A DNA stretch of 64,000 nucleotides. Origin: Amycolatopsis coloradensis. Lineage in GTDB: Bacteria; Actinomycetota; Actinomycetes; Mycobacteriales; Pseudonocardiaceae. A model generated the notes under the pieces. The model had not been told where the DNA came from. It was given only the letters and a program-made list of their open reading frames with translations, and did no database searches. The position numbers and the translations under genes were made by a program. This document shows, piece after piece, positions 43,112 through 50,926 of this stretch; positions within the stretch are counted from its first letter, which is position 1; each line of letters starts with the position of its first letter. The stretch is taken from the NCBI RefSeq assembly GCF_001953865.1, contig NZ_MQUQ01000017.1, positions 124,001 to 188,000 of the forward strand. The letters run 5' to 3'.

Positions 43112-43204
43112 ATGATCAAGCGTCTGTTGAAGGTCGTGCTTCGCCACGGTTGCTGCTCGGCGTGCACCGGTCTGGGCTGCGGCTGCTGCGACGCCTGCAA
43201 GTAG
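43112..43204 (+). CDS. 30-residue cysteine-rich peptide
   Basis: This short ORF begins with ATG six bases after GGGAGG and ends in TAG one base before the convergent ribD stop. It encodes a basic amphipathic start (MIKRLLKVVLRH) followed by GCCSACTGLGCGCCDACK, with seven Cys in the last 17 residues (14, 15, 18, 23, 25, 26, 29). The CC-x2-C and C-x-CC-x2-C spacing suggests metal or disulfide chemistry. No family is recognised. It lies directly after cobN and may share its transcript. It may also be a chance ORF, but its ribosome site and cysteine pattern argue against that. Confidence 0.6.
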   Translation: MIKRLLKVVLRHGCCSACTGLGCGCCDACK

Positions 43205-43205
43205 C

Positions 43206-44294
43206 TCAAGGGCGGACACCCGGGATATGGGTGTTCGCGCGGCGGACGTCGGCGGCGAGGGCAGGCACCTCGATCACCCGGCGTCCGGCCGCTTCCAGCG
43301 TTTCGGCCCCGACGCAGTCGACGAACACCGACGGCTCGCGCCAGGCGAACACGACACGCGGGATACCGGCGTCGAGGATGAGCCGGGTGCAGCTCCTCGG
43401 ATGTGAGGTCCGGGAGCTGCACGGCTCCAGCGACGTGTACATGGTCGCGTCCGCCAGTCTCGGATCTCCTGGTTCGAGCTTGGCGAGCGCGGCTTCTTCG
43501 GCGTGGTTCGCCGGATCACCGTCGCCGGAGTAGCCGGTGGAGATGACTTCGCCGTCGGCGTCGGTGATGACCGCGCCGACGCGGAACGTCCGCGGCGGGC
43601 AGTTCTCGGCCAGGGCGATGGCCTCACGCAACCGCAGAATGTCCACTTCGGACGGTTCGGGCGTGGCGTGGTACTCCAGCACGGCGATGTCGCCCAGCCT
43701 CGTCGTGCCGGTCAGCGTCAACCCACGCGGGAACGCGCCGGGCCCGGTGAACCGGGGCGCTCGCGGGTCGCCGACGAAGAACGGCGCGATCGCCAGATGC
43801 AGCTCGTCGACCAGTCCTTCGGTGAGAAACCGCGTGTGGATCGCGCCGCCGCCCTCGACCATCAGCCGCCGTACGCCGCGGGAGTGGAGGTCGGCCAGCA
43901 TTTCCCGCAGGCCGATCAGCTCGACAACCGTCGCTTTGACCCCCGTGACGACGCCAGGCGGGGCGTAGACCAGCTTCTCCGCGTCACCGACAGTGAAGAA
44001 CTGCGCCGCCGGATCGAGTGACCCGCTCCGCGTGAGCGTGACCTTGACCGGCTGTTCCGGACGCCCGGCGGCGACCCGCTCGGCGACCAGGTCGGGTGAG
44101 CGGACCAGCAACCGCGGGTTGTCGGTGCGGACGGTGTTCGCGCCGACCAGGATCGCGTCCGAGGCCGCCCGCAGCCCGTCCACCCTGGCCCAGTCGTCCT
44201 GGTCGGACAGCACGAGCCGGTTGTCGGTCGCGTCGTCGAGATAACCGTCCAGCGAGACCGCGGCGGACAACAGGACGTGAGGGCGTTCGATCAC
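43206..44294 (-). CDS. ribD: RibD-like reductase-deaminase with reversed domain order
   Basis: The 362-residue protein begins with a RibD_C/dihydrofolate-reductase-like domain (residues 1-215; LLSAAVSLDGYLDD, GANTVRTDNPRLLVR, RRLMVEGGGAIHTRFL). It ends with a cytidine-deaminase-like zinc domain (about 220-362; NHAEEAALAKL and PCSSRTSHPRSC supply the His and Cys ligands). Canonical bifunctional RibD has the deaminase first. Together the domains would convert the riboflavin-pathway pyrimidine to its reduced ribitylamino precursor. The GTG at 44294 is chosen; the upstream frame is non-conserved. It stands alone, with no other rib gene nearby. Confidence 0.82.
   Translation of the reverse strand: MIERPHVLLSAAVSLDGYLDDATDNRLVLSDQDDWARVDGLRAASDAILVGANTVRTDNPRLLVRSPDLVAERVAAGRPEQPVKVTLTRSGSLDPAAQFFTVGDAEKLVYAPPGVVTGVKATVVELIGLREMLADLHSRGVRRLMVEGGGAIHTRFLTEGLVDELHLAIAPFFVGDPRAPRFTGPGAFPRGLTLTGTTRLGDIAVLEYHATPEPSEVDILRLREAIALAENCPPRTFRVGAVITDADGEVISTGYSGDGDPANHAEEAALAKLEPGDPRLADATMYTSLEPCSSRTSHPRSCTRLILDAGIPRVVFAWREPSVFVDCVGAETLEAAGRRVIEVPALAADVRRANTHIPGVRP
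44249..44275. repeat. 27-bp direct repeat, copy within ribD
   Basis: This segment, coding for LLSAAVSL of the RibD-like protein on the minus strand, recurs identically at 45172-45198. The two copies enclose the DUF222/HNH remnant. Confidence 0.75.
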
Positions 44295-44445
44295 GTCCGC
44301 CAGTATGCCCCGGCCAGTCGCGGGTCGCCGAGGTGACAGACCGTCGCTCGGGGCGTTTGGGGCTTGTGCCAGGTCCTCGATTACCGAAATTCGGCGACAA
44401 CCGCACGGAACCCACGGAGCACCAAGAGAGCGCAATAACGGTCAG

Positions 44446-44935
44446 CACACATCCCGGATTTCCCTTGCCACGACTGGCACTACCGAATATCGGCGACGGT
44501 GGCGAGGAAATCACCGACTCCGACAATCTGAAGGCCATGAATACCGCCGTGGATTCGTTGGAAGACAACGCATCCGTTGCCCTCGCGCAAGCGGCGCCGG
44601 CGGGGATCGCCCTGGCCCAGCTGAACCGGCATCGCGAAGGCACGCGTAGCGTCACCCATGAAGCCGCGTTCGCCCTGTCGGTGGGCGCCAAGTACGCGTC
44701 GCCGCCACCGAGGCGTTGATCATCAGGCTGCCCCGTACCCTTGGCTTAATGGACAAGGGCCAGGTGGACGGGTTCGGCGTGATGAGAGTCGTTACGGCCA
44801 CAGCATGGCTGTCCGACGAGGATGCCACCGGCCCGCCCAGGCCTGCGACCTCGACCACTCCATCCCGTGGCAGTTCCGGGCCAACACCGACCGGCCCAAC
44901 CTACGACAGCACGCCTCCGCCGCTGCACACACCCC
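44446..44935 (+). pseudogene. Decayed DUF222/HNH endonuclease (13E12-repeat type)
   Basis: Fragments of one protein appear in successive frames: NASVALAQAAPAGIALAQLN and THEAAFALSVGAKYA (44560-44700), then RLPRTLGLMDKGQVDGFGVM and VVTATAWLSDED (44720-44825), then PAQACDLDHSIPWQF with the HNH-type CDLDH (44825-44880). This is the order of a DUF222 protein with C-terminal HNH motif, but it is about a third of normal length, with at least two frame changes and a large internal deletion. These genes are frequently mobile or multicopy in actinobacteria. Confidence 0.65.
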
Positions 44936-45307
44936 GCGCCGAGGAGCCACCGTTCTGATCCTGTCGCCGCGAAACGACGACGCTTGTTCAGGCGAGCCAC
45001 GGGACTGCCTTGCTTCCGCATGAATACAGCTTTCGTTGCGCAGTGTTCGGCGATGGCTTTCACATTCCGCGCGGCGGCGGTGAAGTCGCGCCGGGCAGGC
45101 CCACCATTCCTGACCGCTCCGTTGCCGCGAAACGGCAACTAGCACGAAACCGCGCGGACCGTGATCGCGCCCCAGCGAGACCGCGGCGGACAACAGGATG
45201 CCCGGGGAGAAATTCGGTCGCATCGAAGCCGCGTGCGGGCTACCCTGGCCTTATGTTCTTGTGAGACGAACCTGCGCCCTTATCCCACCTCCTTCGCAGG
45301 GAGTCTC
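44936..45307. other. Gap before the ABC-F gene
   Basis: About 370 bases without a credible gene. It holds the second copy of the 27-bp ribD fragment (45172-45198). Just before the ABC-F start are a three-codon ORF (45253-45264) and a weak hairpin (45271-45300) that could belong to its leader. Nothing else is recognised. Confidence 0.45.
45172..45198. repeat. 27-bp direct repeat, copy outside ribD
   Basis: Identical to 44249-44275 in sequence and orientation. Here it is not part of an intact gene, so it is the duplicated or leftover copy of the ribD 5' region. Confidence 0.75.
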
Positions 45308-46873
45308 ATGTCTACTTCACTGACGCTTTCCGACGTCACCTTCACCTGGCCCGACGGCGGCCCGGTCTTCGAACACCTCTCGCTCACCGTGGGTATCGGC
45401 CGCACCGGCCTCGTCGGCACGAACGGGTCCGGCAAGTCCACGCTGCTCAGGCTGCTCGCGGGCGGGCTGCGGCCCGAGTCCGGCTCGATCACCGCACCGG
45501 GGGAAATCGGCTACCTGCCGCAGAACCTCGTCCTCGACACCGGCCGCCGCGTCGACGACGTGCTCGGCGTCACCGCGATCCGCTCGGCGATCAAGGCCGT
45601 CGAGAATGGTGACACCACTGAGGAGCACTTCGCCACCATCGGCGACAACTGGGACGTCAAGGAACGCACTCGCGCGATCCTCGACAGGCTCGGCCTGGGC
45701 GCCGTCCGCCTGGACGAGCGGGCGGGGGACCTGTCCGGCGGCGAGCTCACACTGCTCGGGCTGGCCGCCCTGCTCCTGCGCCGTCCCGCCGTGCTGCTGC
45801 TCGACGAGCCCACGAACAACCTCGACCTCCGGGCCCGCGAACTCGTGCACCGCGAGGTGGAGGGCTGGAGCGGGATCCTCGTGGTGGTCTCCCACGACCG
45901 CGAGCTGCTCCAGCTGGTCGACCGGATCGACGAGGTCCGCAACGGCGAAGTCATCACGTACGGCGGCAACCTCGCGGACTACGAGCACGCCGTCGAGGTG
46001 GCCCAGGAAGCCGCGCGCAGGCATGTCCGGGCCGCGGAATCCGACGTCAAACGACAGAAGCGGGAACTGGTCGAGGCCGGGATGAAACTCGACCGGCGGG
46101 CCCGCTACGGCCAGAAGATGTGGGACCAGAAACGCGAACCCAAGGTCCGGATGCGTAAACGCCAGGAGGACGCGCAAATCGCGGCGGGCAAGCACCGGAA
46201 TCTGCACACCGACAGACTGGAGGGCGCTGTCGAAACGCTGAAAGCCGCCGAAGAGCTGGTGCGCGAGGACGCCGAGATCCGCGTCGAACTCCCGGAAACC
46301 CTGGTATTCCAGGGGAACGACGTGCTCCGGATCGACGCCGTTCCCCGGTTCGGCCCGCCGGTGAACCTGCACGTCATGGGCCCGGAGCGGATCGCGCTCG
46401 TCGGCCCGAACGGTTCCGGCAAGACCACCCTGCTCCGCACGATCACCGGCGAACTCCCGCCGCGCTCGGGTGAGGTGGGGCTGTTCGTCCCCGCCCGGCT
46501 GCTTCCCCAGCGGCTCGACGTCCTCGACGACACACTGTCCATAGTGGACAACGTCCGGCGGGTCGCGCCGTCGCTCACCGACAACGAGATCCGCGCCCGG
46601 CTGGCCCGGTTCCTGTTCCGGGGCGCGACGGCCGACCGCGAGGTGGCGTCACTGTCCGGCGGGGAGCGGTTCCGCGCGGCGCTGGCGGCGTTGCTGCTCA
46701 CGGAACCGACACCGAAACTGCTCCTGCTCGACGAGCCGACGAACAACCTCGACCTGGCGAGCGTGCGACGGCTCACCGAGGCGTTGCGGGCCTATCGGGG
46801 CGCGTTGATCGTGGCGAGCCACGACCGGCCGTTCCTGACGGACCTCGGCATCACCCGATGGCTGGAGATCTAG
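45308..46873 (+). CDS. ABC-F family ribosome-associated ATPase
   Basis: The 521-residue protein has two ABC domains and no membrane segments. The first has Walker A GTNGSGKST near residue 38 and signature LSGGE near 143; the second has GPNGSGKTT near 365 and LSGGERF near 448. Both have LLLDEPTNNLDL. The charged linker between them (DVKRQKRELVEAGMKLDRRA) is the ABC-F interdomain linker that reaches into the ribosome. Such proteins either regulate translation or protect ribosomes from antibiotics; sequence alone does not decide. The ATG at 45308 follows a GGGAG-like site. Confidence 0.9.
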   Translation: MSTSLTLSDVTFTWPDGGPVFEHLSLTVGIGRTGLVGTNGSGKSTLLRLLAGGLRPESGSITAPGEIGYLPQNLVLDTGRRVDDVLGVTAIRSAIKAVENGDTTEEHFATIGDNWDVKERTRAILDRLGLGAVRLDERAGDLSGGELTLLGLAALLLRRPAVLLLDEPTNNLDLRARELVHREVEGWSGILVVVSHDRELLQLVDRIDEVRNGEVITYGGNLADYEHAVEVAQEAARRHVRAAESDVKRQKRELVEAGMKLDRRARYGQKMWDQKREPKVRMRKRQEDAQIAAGKHRNLHTDRLEGAVETLKAAEELVREDAEIRVELPETLVFQGNDVLRIDAVPRFGPPVNLHVMGPERIALVGPNGSGKTTLLRTITGELPPRSGEVGLFVPARLLPQRLDVLDDTLSIVDNVRRVAPSLTDNEIRARLARFLFRGATADREVASLSGGERFRAALAALLLTEPTPKLLLLDEPTNNLDLASVRRLTEALRAYRGALIVASHDRPFLTDLGITRWLEI

Positions 46874-46927
46874 CCGGGGTGAGGCAAAGGTGGCGTCCTA
46901 CATGCTGGCTCCGAGTGCTGATCTGGG

Positions 46928-46982
46928 TGTCGCGAAAGCCACTTTCGGGACATCTGATGTCCCGAAAGTGGCTTTCGCGACA
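46928..46982. repeat. 55-bp near-perfect palindrome
   Basis: Two perfect 27-base arms meet with a single central base; the arm includes CGCGAAAGCCACTTTCGGGA. It lies 55 bases after the ABC-F stop and could form a cruciform or terminator hairpin, although the missing loop is unusual for RNA. Confidence 0.85.
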
Positions 46983-47018
46983 TGCCCGGTGCAGGTGGTG
47001 TGGCCCCGAAGGTCCGCA

Positions 47019-47101
47019 CTCGCGTACTCGGCCCGAAACTCGCGTGTTCAGACCCGTAACTCGCGTGTTCAGACCCGTAACTCGCGTGCCAGGACCCGCA
47101 A
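47019..47101. repeat. Tandem 21-bp repeat array, left family
   Basis: Four head-to-tail units of 20, 21, 21 and 21 bases have the form CTCGCGTG(TTCAG)ACCCGTAA. Units 2 and 3 are identical. An inverted single unit follows at 47116-47135. The units share the CGCGTGTT half, inverted, with the right-hand family. Confidence 0.85.
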
Positions 47102-47131
47102 CACACCTGTAGTGGCGAGTTACGGGCCCGA

Positions 47132-47278
47132 ACACACGTGATCGCCGTTCAGACACGCGAGATCGCCATTCAAACACGCGAGATCGCCGTCCAAACACGC
47201 GAGATCGCCGTTCAGACACACGTGATCGTCATTCAAGCACGCGAGGTCGCCGTCCAAGCACGCGTGATCGCCGTTCAG
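47132..47278. repeat. Tandem 21-bp repeat array, right family
   Basis: Seven consecutive 21-bp units of the pattern ACACGCGAGATCGCC(G/A)TTCA plus one base run to the stop codon of paaE (47275-47277), with four or fewer differences per unit. The repeat length, a multiple of three, and the absence of stops in one minus-strand frame mean it could once have been coding, but paaE stops at its edge. Confidence 0.85.
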
Positions 47279-48345
47279 GCGTCGAAGTCCACGGTGACGG
47301 CTTCGGAGACCGGCACCGACTGGCAGGTGAGCACGAAACCGGCGTCGACTTCGGCCTTCTCCAGCGCGAAGTTGCGCCGCATGTCCACCGTGCCGTCGCA
47401 GATCTTCGCCCGGCAGGTCCCGCATACCCCGCCCTTGCAGGCGAACGGCAGGTCCGGCCGGTACTTCTGCGCGCCGTCCAGCAGGGAGGAGTTCCGCGGC
47501 AGCGTCATCGTCGTCGACCGGCCGTCGAGGACCAGTGTCACCTCGCTGGAGGACCCCACGACGGCCGGATCGACGTGGTGCACCGGCTCCGGCGGAGTGT
47601 CCACATAGAACAGTTCCTGATGGATGTTCTCGCCCGCGACGTCCAGCGAGCGCAGCAGTTCCCGCGCGCCGGTCACCATCTCGAACGGCCCGCACAGCCA
47701 CCAGTGCGCGACGTCTTCGATCGGGATCAGCACGGTGCACAGGCGCCGCAGTTTCTCGACGTCCAGCCGGCCGGTGAACAGTTCGGCCTCGCGCGGCTCG
47801 CGGGAGAGCACGTGGACGAGTTCGAGCCGGGCGGGGTAACGGTCCTTGAGGTCCGCGAGGTCGTCGGCGAACATGACGGTGTCCGTGCGGCGGTTGCCGT
47901 AGAGCACCGTCACCGTCGCCTCGGAATCGCTGAGCAGCGAGGACGCGATCGACAGCACCGGCGTGATCCCGGACCCGGCCGCGACCAGCACATGGTGCCC
48001 GGCGGCCGCCAGATCCGGGGTGAACTGCCCGGTCGGCGCCGCGACCTCGATCTCGTCGCCGGGCCGCACGTCGTGCACGAGCCACGACGAGAACAGCCCG
48101 CCCGGCACCTCGCGGACGCCGACTCGCGGAGCCGCACCGGCAGGCGCGCAGATCGAGTACGACCTGCGCTCGTCGCGGCCGTCGACCTCGCGGCGCAGGG
48201 TCAGCGACTGACCGGCCTTGAAGCGGAAGGTTTCGGCGAGGTCTTCGGGCACGTCGAAGGTCACCGCGACGGCGTCGTCGCACAAACGCTGGACGTCGGC
48301 CACCGTCAGCGTGTGGAAACCCGTGCGGCGGAGCGTGGCAGTCAC
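47275..48345 (-). CDS. paaE: Phenylacetyl-CoA epoxidase reductase subunit
   Basis: PaaE passes electrons from NADPH through FAD and a 2Fe-2S cluster to the PaaA diiron centre. The 356-residue protein has an N-terminal ferredoxin-reductase module (RSYSICAPAG for FAD, AAGSGITPVLSI for NADPH). A C-terminal plant-type ferredoxin has cluster cysteines in ACKGGVCGTCRAKI. The GTG at 48345 after AAGGAG overlaps the paaD stop. It is the last gene of paaZABCDE. Confidence 0.93.
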   Translation of the reverse strand: MTATLRRTGFHTLTVADVQRLCDDAVAVTFDVPEDLAETFRFKAGQSLTLRREVDGRDERRSYSICAPAGAAPRVGVREVPGGLFSSWLVHDVRPGDEIEVAAPTGQFTPDLAAAGHHVLVAAGSGITPVLSIASSLLSDSEATVTVLYGNRRTDTVMFADDLADLKDRYPARLELVHVLSREPREAELFTGRLDVEKLRRLCTVLIPIEDVAHWWLCGPFEMVTGARELLRSLDVAGENIHQELFYVDTPPEPVHHVDPAVVGSSSEVTLVLDGRSTTMTLPRNSSLLDGAQKYRPDLPFACKGGVCGTCRAKICDGTVDMRRNFALEKAEVDAGFVLTCQSVPVSEAVTVDFDA

Positions 48346-48833
48346 TAGATCTCCTTGACGTGTTCGAACGGTTCGAGGCAGAACCGGCAGCGGCGCAGGG
48401 CTTTGCACGCCGTCGCGCTGAACCGGGACTGTTCCTCGGTGTCCGCGGAACCGCAGTGCGGGCAGCGGACCGACGACACCGGCGGGCTCAGCGTGAGCGG
48501 GATCGGGCCGGTCCGCCGCGGCGCGGCCCCCGGCGGCGCGATCCCCGCTTCGGCCAGTTTCCGCTTGCCGTCGTCGGTGATCCAGTCCGTCGACCAGGCA
48601 GGCTGGAGGACCGTGCGGACCTCGACCTCGGCGTAGCCCGCGCCGGTCAGCGCGTGGACGAGGTCGTCGCGCATGGTGTCCATCGCCGGGCAGCCGGTGT
48701 AGGTCGGGGTGATCGCCACGACCACGCGACCGCCGGATTCGGTCACTTCACGCAGCACGCCGAGGTCGGCGAGGGTGAGCATCGGCAGTTCCGGATCGGT
48801 GACCGTGGCCGCCACGGCGTACGCGGTCACCAT
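48345..48833 (-). CDS. paaD: Phenylacetate degradation protein PaaD
   Basis: PaaD is needed for a working epoxidase, probably in iron-sulfur or metal centre assembly. The 162-residue protein has an N-terminal MIP18/DUF59-like domain (TDPELPMLTLADLGVLR, TYTGCPAMDTM). A C-terminal cysteine-rich knuckle (VRCPHCGS, CKALRRCRFC) probably binds zinc. It overlaps paaC and paaE at its ends. Confidence 0.9.
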   Translation of the reverse strand: MVTAYAVAATVTDPELPMLTLADLGVLREVTESGGRVVVAITPTYTGCPAMDTMRDDLVHALTGAGYAEVEVRTVLQPAWSTDWITDDGKRKLAEAGIAPPGAAPRRTGPIPLTLSPPVSSVRCPHCGSADTEEQSRFSATACKALRRCRFCLEPFEHVKEI

Positions 48834-49684
48834 GTCGCGTCCGGGTGTTCCCTGGCGACGCTCTGCAGTTCCGCCAGCAGGAGGCCCATCCGCTCGGTGT
48901 GCACGCCGTCGCGGCCCATCCGGCCGGAGACCCCGGCGAGCGCGCCGGTTTCAGGCCGGGTCAGGGTCGCGGCGGCGAGCACCTCGTCGAGGATCGCGTC
49001 GAACTCGGGCCGCAGCGACGGCGCATCGACGAACTCGACCTCGTGCGCGGTGAACAGCTCGCCGAGGTAGGGCCAGACCGCGTCGATGCCTTCCTGCATC
49101 CGCTCACGCGACAGTTCGGTTCCGTCGCCGAGCCGGACCGCCCACTGCGCGGCGTAATCCCGATGGTAGGTGACTTCCTTGACTCCCTTGTCCGCGATGG
49201 CCGCGAGCACGGGGTCCACAGAGGACTGCAACCGCTGCAGGAGCGCGAGCCGCCAGATCGAGAACACCAGCAGCCGGGCGATCAGATGCCCGAAGTGCCC
49301 GCCTCCGAGTTCGGCGAGCCGGACGTTGCGGTACTCCTGCTCGCTCCGGAAGAACGCGTAGGAATCCTCGCTCCGGTCGCCGCCGTCGGCCTTGCCCGCG
49401 CGGGCCAGCAGCAGCCGCGCCTGCCCGAGCAGGTCGAGCGCGATGTTGGCGAGCGCGACCTCGTCCTCGAGTTCGGGCGCGTTCGTGCACCACTCCTGGA
49501 GCCGGTGCGAGAAGATCAGCGCGTCGTCGCCGAGCATCAGGCAGTAGGCCGCCAGCCTGGCACCGTCCACACCGGACGGGACCGTGGTGTCCACTCCGGA
49601 CAGTGGATCCTCGAACCCGGTGCCGAAGGCCCAGCGGGAGTCGTTCTCCTCGGTGATCGCCTCGTAGGCGTTGTCGAAGCTCAT
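48827..49684 (-). CDS. paaC: Phenylacetyl-CoA epoxidase structural subunit PaaC
   Basis: PaaC is the ferritin-like, catalytically inactive partner that stabilises PaaA. At 285 residues it is normal size, with HRLQEWCTNAPELEDEVALA and EVTYHRDYAAQWAVRLGDGT typical of the family. The ATG at 49684 lies just before the paaB stop, and its end overlaps paaD by seven bases. Confidence 0.92.
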   Translation of the reverse strand: MSFDNAYEAITEENDSRWAFGTGFEDPLSGVDTTVPSGVDGARLAAYCLMLGDDALIFSHRLQEWCTNAPELEDEVALANIALDLLGQARLLLARAGKADGGDRSEDSYAFFRSEQEYRNVRLAELGGGHFGHLIARLLVFSIWRLALLQRLQSSVDPVLAAIADKGVKEVTYHRDYAAQWAVRLGDGTELSRERMQEGIDAVWPYLGELFTAHEVEFVDAPSLRPEFDAILDEVLAAATLTRPETGALAGVSGRMGRDGVHTERMGLLLAELQSVAREHPDATW

Positions 49685-49685
49685 G

Positions 49686-49970
49686 TCAGATGTGGGGGAC
49701 GTTGTCGGGGATGTCGTAGAACGTCGGGTGCCGGTACACCTTGTCGCCGCTGGGCGCGAAGAACGGGTCCTTCTCGTCCGGCGAGGACGCCGTGATGTCC
49801 GACGCGCGCACGACCCAGATCGACACGCCTTCGTTGCGGCGGGTGTAGAGATCGCGGGCGTGGTGCAGCGCCATGTCGTCGTCCGCCGCGTGCAGCGAAC
49901 CCACGTGCACGTGGTTCAGGCCGCGCTTGCCCCGGACGAACACCTCGTACAACGGCCAGTCGTGCTTCAT
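49686..49970 (-). CDS. paaB: Phenylacetyl-CoA epoxidase subunit PaaB
   Basis: This 94-residue protein opens [20 protein letters not shown] and ends near [13 protein letters not shown], both hallmarks of PaaB, which bridges PaaA-PaaC heterodimers. The ATG at 49970 overlaps the paaA stop as ATGA. A longer frame upstream is shadow sequence. Confidence 0.92.
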   Translation of the reverse strand: MKHDWPLYEVFVRGKRGLNHVHVGSLHAADDDMALHHARDLYTRRNEGVSIWVVRASDITASSPDEKDPFFAPSGDKVYRHPTFYDIPDNVPHI

Positions 49971-50926
49971 GCCGAAGCCCCCTTCTTGGCGGCGTGGGCC
50001 GCCGCGCCTTCCCGCACCCAAGCGCCGTCTTCCTGTGCCCGCCGCCGGTGCGCGACGCGCTGGGCGTTGCAGGGACCGTTGCCCTTCAACACGTTCTTGA
50101 ATTCGTCCCAGTCGACGGCGCCGAAGTCGTGGTGCCCGCGTCCGGCGTTCCACTTCAGGTCCGGGTCCGGGAAGGTGACGCCCAGCGCCTCGGCTTGCGG
50201 GACGGACATGTCGACGAACCGCTGCCGCAGCTCGTCGTTGGTGTGGCGCTTGACCTTCCACGCCATCGACTGCGCGGTGTTGGGCGAGTCCGCGTCCGGC
50301 GGGCCGAACATCATCAGCGACGGCCACCACCAGCGGTTCACCGCCTCCTGCACCATCGCACGCTGCTTTTCGGTGCCCCGCATCATCGTCATCAGCAGTT
50401 CGAAACCCTGCCGCTGATGGAAGGACTCCTCCTTGCAGATGCGGATCATGGCGCGGGCGTACGGCCCGTACGAGCTGCGGCACAGCGGGACCTGGTTGCA
50501 GATCGCCGCGCCGTCGACCAGCCAGCCGACCACACCGACGTCGGCGAAGGTCAACGCCGGGTAGTTGAAGATCGACGAGTACTTCTGCTTGCCGTTGATC
50601 AGCTTGTCGGTCAAATCCGCGCGGTCGGCGCCGAGGGTGGCCGCGGCCGAGTACAGGTAGAGCCCGTGCCCGGCCTCGTCCTGCACCTTGGCCAGCAGGA
50701 TCGCCTTGCGCCGCAAGGAAGGCGCGCGGGTGATCCAGTGGCCCTCCGGCTGCATGCCGATGATCTCCGAATGCGCGTGCTGCGCGATCTGGCGGATCAT
50801 CGTCTTGCGGTAACCCTCGGGCACCCAGTCGCGCGGCTCGATGCGCTGGTCACGCTCGATGGTCGCTTCGAAGTGCCGTTCGAGGTCTTCCTCGGACTGT
50901 GTTCCTTCAAAAACCGTCGCGGTCAT
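49967..50926 (-). CDS. paaA: Phenylacetyl-CoA epoxidase catalytic subunit
   Basis: PaaA is the diiron oxygenase that makes the 1,2-epoxide of phenylacetyl-CoA. Iron ligands are expected from the ferritin-like helices, including [20 protein letters not shown] near residue 95 and [16 protein letters not shown] near 175 (the ExxH pairs). Length 319 residues, as usual. It is cotranscribed with paaZ upstream (four-base overlap) and paaB downstream. Confidence 0.94.
   Translation of the reverse strand: MTATVFEGTQSEEDLERHFEATIERDQRIEPRDWVPEGYRKTMIRQIAQHAHSEIIGMQPEGHWITRAPSLRRKAILLAKVQDEAGHGLYLYSAAATLGADRADLTDKLINGKQKYSSIFNYPALTFADVGVVGWLVDGAAICNQVPLCRSSYGPYARAMIRICKEESFHQRQGFELLMTMMRGTEKQRAMVQEAVNRWWWPSLMMFGPPDADSPNTAQSMAWKVKRHTNDELRQRFVDMSVPQAEALGVTFPDPDLKWNAGRGHHDFGAVDWDEFKNVLKGNGPCNAQRVAHRRRAQEDGAWVREGAAAHAAKKGASA

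Noticed and set aside
45253-45264. Three-codon leader ORF (MFL) before the ABC-F gene
   Set aside because: Antibiotic-sensing leaders do occur before ABC-F genes, but a three-codon ORF with a weak hairpin is easily due to chance; noted only in the gap entry.
47019-47278. CRISPR array
   Set aside because: The repeats are contiguous 21-bp units with no unique spacers between them and no cas genes nearby, so they are tandem repeats.
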